This document shows, piece by piece, positions 60,710-64,000 of a DNA stretch of 64,000 nucleotides. The DNA lies in NCBI RefSeq assembly GCF_004358205.1, contig NZ_SMYO01000003.1:372001-436000 (forward strand). Direction: 5' to 3'. Positions within the stretch are counted from its first letter, which is position 1, and each line of letters starts with the position of its first letter. This DNA is from Bacillus salipaludis (lineage in GTDB: Bacteria > Bacillota > Bacilli > Bacillales_B > DSM-18226). Under the pieces are notes generated by a model that saw only the letters and a program-made list of their open reading frames with translations, was not told where the DNA came from and ran no database searches. Position numbers and translations under genes: made by a program.

Positions 60710-60860
60710 TTGTTTTCTATTTTCGCAGATGCTATAATAACAGAGCGATGAGCTGAGTTGTGTAAGCCGAAGAACATTCCTTCATGGAACACACTATGTG
60801 GAGTGTGGTTCTTCGCCTCAATACGCGAGAAGGCGCCTTCTTTGAAAGGCGTCTTTTTTT
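60710..60860 (+). ncRNA. Candidate structured small RNA or leader
   Basis: TTGTTT, a 17-base spacer and TATAAT (60733-60738) precede a transcript of about 116 bases starting near 60745. It holds CGAAGAAC (60768-60775) pairing with GTTCTTCG (60807-60814) around two small hairpins (TTCC...GGAA and CACACT...AGTGTG), a three-way junction. It ends in a terminator GGCGCCTT/AAGGCGTC with seven T (60832-60860). No open frame of note lies within. It is either a small RNA or a terminator-type leader of the AIM24 gene 90 bases on; I recognise no known class. Confidence 0.6.
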
Positions 60861-60949
60861 GTTCAATTTTTCCAAATTCTATTAGCACTTCTTTCCTAAA
60901 TCTTTTACAATAAAGATGGAAGCTTGATTTGAAAAGTGGAGGGATAGAC

Positions 60950-61738
60950 ATGAATAACCACGAAATTGATTATAAAATTTATGGGGATGACATGCAGTTT
61001 GTAGAGGTAGAATTGGATCCGCAAGAAACGGTCATTGCTGAAGCCGGAAGCTTTATGATGATGGAAGATGACATACATATGGAGACAATCTTTGGTGATG
61101 GAAGCGGCGGCGGTGGCGGCCTAATGGGCAAACTATTCAGCGCCGGAAAACGGATGCTGACCGGTGAAAGTCTATTTATGACTACCTTTACGAATCAAGG
61201 CGTAGGTAAAAAACATGTTTCCTTTGCAGCCCCTTATCCCGGAAAAGTAATTCCGATGGACCTAAGTGAGTTAGGCGGTAAAATTATTTGTCAAAAGGAT
61301 GCTTTCTTAGCCGCTGCAAAAGGGGTTACTGTAGGGATTGAATTCCAACGAAAAATTGGGGTTGGTTTTTTTGGCGGTGAAGGTTTTATTATGCAAAAAC
61401 TTGAAGGCGATGGACTAGCGTTTGTTCACGCCGGTGGTACGATAATTCGCAAAGAACTACTTCCTGGTCAAAGCCTGCGTGTCGATACCGGTTGTTTAGT
61501 GGCATTAACGAGTAATGTTCAATATGATATTGAATTTGTAAAAGGAGTCAAAACAGCTTTGTTCGGAGGCGAAGGTTTATTCTTTGCCACCTTGCGTGGA
61601 CCGGGTTCTGTTTGGATTCAATCACTGCCGTTCAGCCGGCTTGCTAGCCGTGTGTTTGCAGCAGCCCCTTCCCGCGGAGGCGCTAAAGATGAAGGCAGCA
61701 TTGCCAAAGGCATTTTTGATATGTTTAATGGAGATTGA
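60950..61738 (+). CDS. AIM24/TIGR00266-family protein
   Basis: The 262-residue protein has the all-beta AIM24 fold with [12 protein letters not shown], a Gly-rich [22 protein letters not shown] loop, [15 protein letters not shown] and [17 protein letters not shown]. The role in bacteria is not settled; the fold resembles a trimeric lipid or membrane-edge adaptor. ATG 60950 follows GGAGGGATAG; the frame from 60929 runs through the ribosome site. A terminator follows. Confidence 0.9.
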   Translation: MNNHEIDYKIYGDDMQFVEVELDPQETVIAEAGSFMMMEDDIHMETIFGDGSGGGGGLMGKLFSAGKRMLTGESLFMTTFTNQGVGKKHVSFAAPYPGKVIPMDLSELGGKIICQKDAFLAAAKGVTVGIEFQRKIGVGFFGGEGFIMQKLEGDGLAFVHAGGTIIRKELLPGQSLRVDTGCLVALTSNVQYDIEFVKGVKTALFGGEGLFFATLRGPGSVWIQSLPFSRLASRVFAAAPSRGGAKDEGSIAKGIFDMFNGD

Positions 61739-61743
61739 TAGAG

Positions 61744-61775
61744 AAAGCAGGGCCGTATTTTTGGCCCTGCTTTTA
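61744..61775 (+). terminator. Terminator of the AIM24-family gene
   Basis: AAAGCAGGGCC and GGCCCTGCTTT arms form a strong hairpin with a T-run. Confidence 0.9.
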
Positions 61776-61785
61776 ATCTGTTTAA

Positions 61786-61822
61786 AATAAAAGTGACGAA
61801 TTTTTCTTGTTCGTCACTTTTA
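61786..61822 (-). terminator. Terminator of the 60-aa gene
   Basis: AAAAGTGACGAA and TTCGTCACTTTT arms lie beyond the stop at 61829, with T-richness on the minus strand. Confidence 0.8.
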
Positions 61823-61828
61823 AAAACA

Positions 61829-62011
61829 TTATTTGGTTGGATTCTTTGGACTATTTTCAAGAATTTGAATGTTTTGATCCCTCTCCCCGCCATCTGAAAG
61901 CTCTTCGGAAAACTCGTGATTTGCTTTGTTCCCTAATAGCATCTCAGAAGAACGAATGGTCTTTGGTGGTAAATTATTATTAGCTGCTGCCTGCTCGTTC
62001 CATTTTCCCAT
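61829..62011 (-). CDS. 60-aa hydrophilic small protein
   Basis: ATG 62011 follows GAGGTG and opens a 60-residue frame starting MGKWNEQAAANNNLPPK. It is rich in Asn, Glu and Pro and predicted disordered, recalling small spore-associated proteins without a firm match. The frame can be extended to 62068 but without a ribosome site. A terminator follows. The function is unknown. Confidence 0.65.
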   Translation of the reverse strand: MGKWNEQAAANNNLPPKTIRSSEMLLGNKANHEFSEELSDGGERDQNIQILENSPKNPTK

Positions 62012-62063
62012 CAAAATCACCTCAAGCTTAGTATTGATATTTTTCATTCCTTTATGATAAAAA

Positions 62064-62092
62064 TACAAAAAACGCTCAAAATGAGCGTTTTT
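62064..62092 (-). terminator. Terminator of the amino-acid permease gene
   Basis: AAACGCTCA and TGAGCGTTT arms around AAA, with T-runs on both strands, lie beyond the stop at 62099. Confidence 0.85.
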
Positions 62093-62098
62093 TGTATT

Positions 62099-63538
62099 TT
62101 ATATAACCATTTTTTTGTTTTCTTTTAACTGCAGTTCTTGACTTTCTGTTCCATCCTGCTCACGATTCTTCTTAATTTTGAAATGATAAATTAAGTAGCA
62201 GGCAATGACAAACGGAACTCCCAGGTAAAGCGCCAAGCGTTGATCCTTATCAAACGCTAAACTTGCAAGAACGATAATGTTTAATGTTAAGCCTAAAATT
62301 GGTACAAGCGGGAAAAACGGGGTTCTGAATTTTAGGTCCTCCACTTTACCACCCTCACGGATAAACTTTCTACGAAAAGCAATTTGCGAAGCTGTGATAG
62401 AGATCCAGCCTACTTGGGCGCCTAAGCCTGCTACTGAAAGCAGCCATAAAAATACAGTTTCTTCAGCAAAAAATCCTGATAATAAAGATAATAGTGCAAT
62501 AACCATCGTAATGACAAGTGCGTTAATTGGAACACCGCGTTTAGAAACTTTCGTAAGAGCGGGGCTAGTCATTTTCTCTTTTGACATCGCAAACAACATC
62601 CGAGTTGCTGCATAAAGGCCAGAGTTTGCAACTGATAATAATGCAGTCAGGATAACAAAATTCATGATGTCTGCTGCATAAGGGATACCAATGCTATCAA
62701 AAACAACAACAAATGGACTTTCGACTACCCCTGCTTTATTCATTGGGATAAGTCCTGCTACAACAAAAACCGCTAATACAAAGAAGAAAAGTGTACGCCA
62801 AACTGTTTGTTTAATTGATTGCGGAATAGTTTTCTCGGGTTCTTCACTTTCTCCTGCTGCAATCCCGATCAGTTCGGTGCCCTGGAACGAAAAGTTAACC
62901 GTAATCATGGTAATAAGTAAAGCAGTAAGACCATGCGGTAGAAGTCCATGTGCAGTGAAATTTGATAAGAATGGTGCAGGCGTTCCGCCCTTCATATGGA
63001 CTAATCCAAACATCGCTGCTCCACCTAACACAATAAATAAAACAATGGCAGCAATTTTTATGCTTGCAAACCAAAATTCAGCTTCAGCAAATGCACGTGC
63101 GGAAAGTGCATTTAGAGCGAATAGGATGATTGCAAAAACAGCACTCCAAATCCAAACTGGTGTATCAGCAAACCATCTTTGCATCATCTGACCGGCAGAT
63201 AGTAATTCCAAAGCAACTGTTACTGCCCATCCTAACCAATACAACCATCCAAGTGCAAACCCAGTTCCGGGACCAATAAATTTAGTGGTATAGGTTTGAA
63301 ACGAACCGGAAACTGGCATGGCAACCGATAGTTCTCCAAGGCATAGCATCGTTAAGAACATTATAAATCCGCCTACGATATAAGAAAGAATGGCACCAGT
63401 TGGTCCTGCCTGGCTAATGGTATACCCAGATCCAAGGAATAAACCAGAACCGATTACTCCCCCTAGGGAGATCATGAAAATATGCCTTGCCTTCATCGTT
63501 CGTTTTAATTCGTGATTGTTGTTTTCTGGAAAATTCAT
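62099..63538 (-). CDS. Amino-acid permease, APC superfamily (AAT type)
   Basis: The 479-residue protein has 12 membrane helices, the helix 1 motif SLGGVIGSGLFLGSGYTI that binds the substrate backbone, and the GTELIGIAAGESEEPEKTIP loop. It imports amino acids with protons. The -24/-12 promoter at 63724-63741 and the glutamate dehydrogenase gene upstream suggest uptake of arginine, ornithine or glutamate-family amino acids (RocE-like role, inference). GGAG precedes the ATG. Confidence 0.93.
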   Translation of the reverse strand: MNFPENNNHELKRTMKARHIFMISLGGVIGSGLFLGSGYTISQAGPTGAILSYIVGGFIMFLTMLCLGELSVAMPVSGSFQTYTTKFIGPGTGFALGWLYWLGWAVTVALELLSAGQMMQRWFADTPVWIWSAVFAIILFALNALSARAFAEAEFWFASIKIAAIVLFIVLGGAAMFGLVHMKGGTPAPFLSNFTAHGLLPHGLTALLITMITVNFSFQGTELIGIAAGESEEPEKTIPQSIKQTVWRTLFFFVLAVFVVAGLIPMNKAGVVESPFVVVFDSIGIPYAADIMNFVILTALLSVANSGLYAATRMLFAMSKEKMTSPALTKVSKRGVPINALVITMVIALLSLLSGFFAEETVFLWLLSVAGLGAQVGWISITASQIAFRRKFIREGGKVEDLKFRTPFFPLVPILGLTLNIIVLASLAFDKDQRLALYLGVPFVIACYLIYHFKIKKNREQDGTESQELQLKENKKMVI

Positions 63539-63723
63539 AGAATTTCTCCTTTCATCCCTGATGTGAATTCGCTTTCAATATGATAAAAAAAATGAAAATA
63601 GCGACAATTCTATGCAATAGGGAACGCTTTCAATGTTCCTGCTTGCAATGAGTAGAATAAGCTAATTTGAAAAAATGCGCAAGAGCCAATTCTTGTTAAT
63701 TTATCACTATTTCTCTTTTAAAT

Positions 63724-63741
63724 ATGCAAGTTTCATGCCAA
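63724..63741 (-). promoter_or_regulatory. Sigma-54 (SigL) promoter of the permease
   Basis: The minus strand reads TTGGCATGAAACTTGCAT, a close match to the -24/-12 consensus with GG and GC ten bases apart. The start site would be near 63714, about 175 bases before the ATG at 63538. Confidence 0.8.
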
Positions 63742-63780
63742 CTATAATTGTTTGATTTATGAACTTTTTCGACAAAATGC

Positions 63781-63830
63781 GCCAAATTTCTTTGCGTTTA
63801 TATAAATATTTTTGCACATTACTGCAAAAA
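63781..63830 (-). promoter_or_regulatory. Putative activator sites upstream of the SigL promoter
   Basis: Two elements lie here. The 28-bp motif 63781-63808 is shared with 2816-2843. The inverted repeat TTTTTGCACATTACTGCAAAAA follows at 63809-63830. They centre at about -80 and -106 from the estimated start, the range for enhancer-binding proteins such as RocR. The identity of the activator is inferred. Confidence 0.55.
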
Positions 63831-63863
63831 AAATGCTCCTTCCAAACAAAAGGAAAGAGCATT
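63826..63863 (-). terminator. Terminator of the glutamate dehydrogenase gene
   Basis: ATGCTCCTTCC and GGAAAGAGCAT arms with eight T on the minus strand lie just after the stop at 63896-63898 and overlap the inverted repeat's edge. Confidence 0.85.
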
Positions 63864-63895
63864 ATATATTTTTACATACAATGTTAAACCGACTC

Positions 63896-64000
63896 TTATA
63901 CCCAGCCACGGAAGCGTGATGCTTCTGCAACTTTTCGAATTCCTACCATATATGCTGCTAATCTCATATCTACCTGATGAGTTTGAGCAGCTTGGTAGAT
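63896..64000 (-). CDS. Glutamate dehydrogenase, C-terminal end (partial)
   Basis: The frame entering from the right edge ends VDMRLAAYMVGIRKVAEAS, then RFRGWV and a TAA at 63896-63898. This is the conserved C-terminus of Bacillus glutamate dehydrogenase (RocG/GudB). It converts glutamate to 2-oxoglutarate and ammonia. The terminator directly follows; the permease with a SigL-type promoter is the next gene on the strand, which fits a RocG role more than GudB. Confidence 0.9.
   Translation of the reverse strand: MYQAAQTHQVDMRLAAYMVGIRKVAEASRFRGWV

Noticed and set aside
60706..60951. 81-residue minus-strand frame
   Set aside because: It covers the candidate RNA, its terminator and the ribosome site of the AIM24 gene and has no start signals.

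Overview
The window is chromosomal DNA of a low-GC, endospore-type Bacillaceae, probably Bacillus or a close genus such as Neobacillus. Evidence: AGGAGG-type ribosome sites with many TTG/GTG starts, dlt genes, an HPr-kinase homologue, a T-box in front of proS, a c-di-AMP riboswitch in front of a Ktr subunit, SigL-type -24/-12 promoters, and an AdaA/AdaB-type alkylation response. I see no prophage, insertion sequence, CRISPR array, rRNA or tRNA.

Layout. 1-1635: end of the dlt operon (teichoic acid D-alanylation). 1677-5124: a membrane protein, a 49-aa gene under a SigL-type promoter, and an ABC-2 exporter. 5297-10733: a putative haem-b membrane protein, tatA, a first flavohaemoglobin, small and secreted proteins, a VOC protein and a CAP-domain lipoprotein. 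10816-17658: a second ABC-2 exporter with an SGNH hydrolase, a DedA-PAP2 fusion, a second flavohaemoglobin with an Fnr-like box, a YdcF-type protein and a GNAT enzyme. 17715-20196: a decayed NERD gene, then proS with its T-box leader. 20359-27047: a cupredoxin membrane protein and a MacB-type efflux set (adaptor, ATPase, permease) beside a two-component system and a PepSY-type protein. 27237-35949: divergent HprK, AlsT/AgcS-type symporter, TerD-TerB fusion, selB, coaW and mntH. 36051-44664: 52-bp tandem repeats, sulfite-oxidase-like enzyme, riboswitch-controlled Ktr protein, a repeat element, a putative metalloprotease, cysK, GNAT enzymes, a His/Gly/Tyr repeat protein, a ClpP paralogue and an ECF-type sigma factor. 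44773-50974: DNA-repair island. 51078-61738: flavoprotein, sbcCD, cold-shock protein, SulP transporter with ArsR regulator, a candidate small RNA and an AIM24-family protein. 61829-64000: small protein, SigL-type amino-acid permease and the end of a glutamate dehydrogenase gene.

How the genes work together. The repair island is the clearest unit: alkA is divergent from adaA-adaB-(2OG-Fe oxygenase)-(radical SAM SPL-like)-(uracil-DNA glycosylase)-maa, so methyl-phosphotriester sensing, O6-alkylguanine reversal, base excision and probably oxidative or photoproduct repair are grouped. The radical SAM gene carries an apparent +1 frameshift. At the right end glutamate dehydrogenase, an amino-acid permease and a SigL-type promoter suggest arginine/ornithine or related amino-acid catabolism. 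The same promoter plus a 28-bp upstream motif recurs at 2747-2843 in front of an undescribed 49-aa gene; I regard this pair as the most interesting signal here. Other unexplained structures are two arrays of 21-bp units starting TGGAAA, a 6-unit 52-bp tandem repeat, and three copies of a dispersed element with AGGCTGTGTTAAA-like ends.
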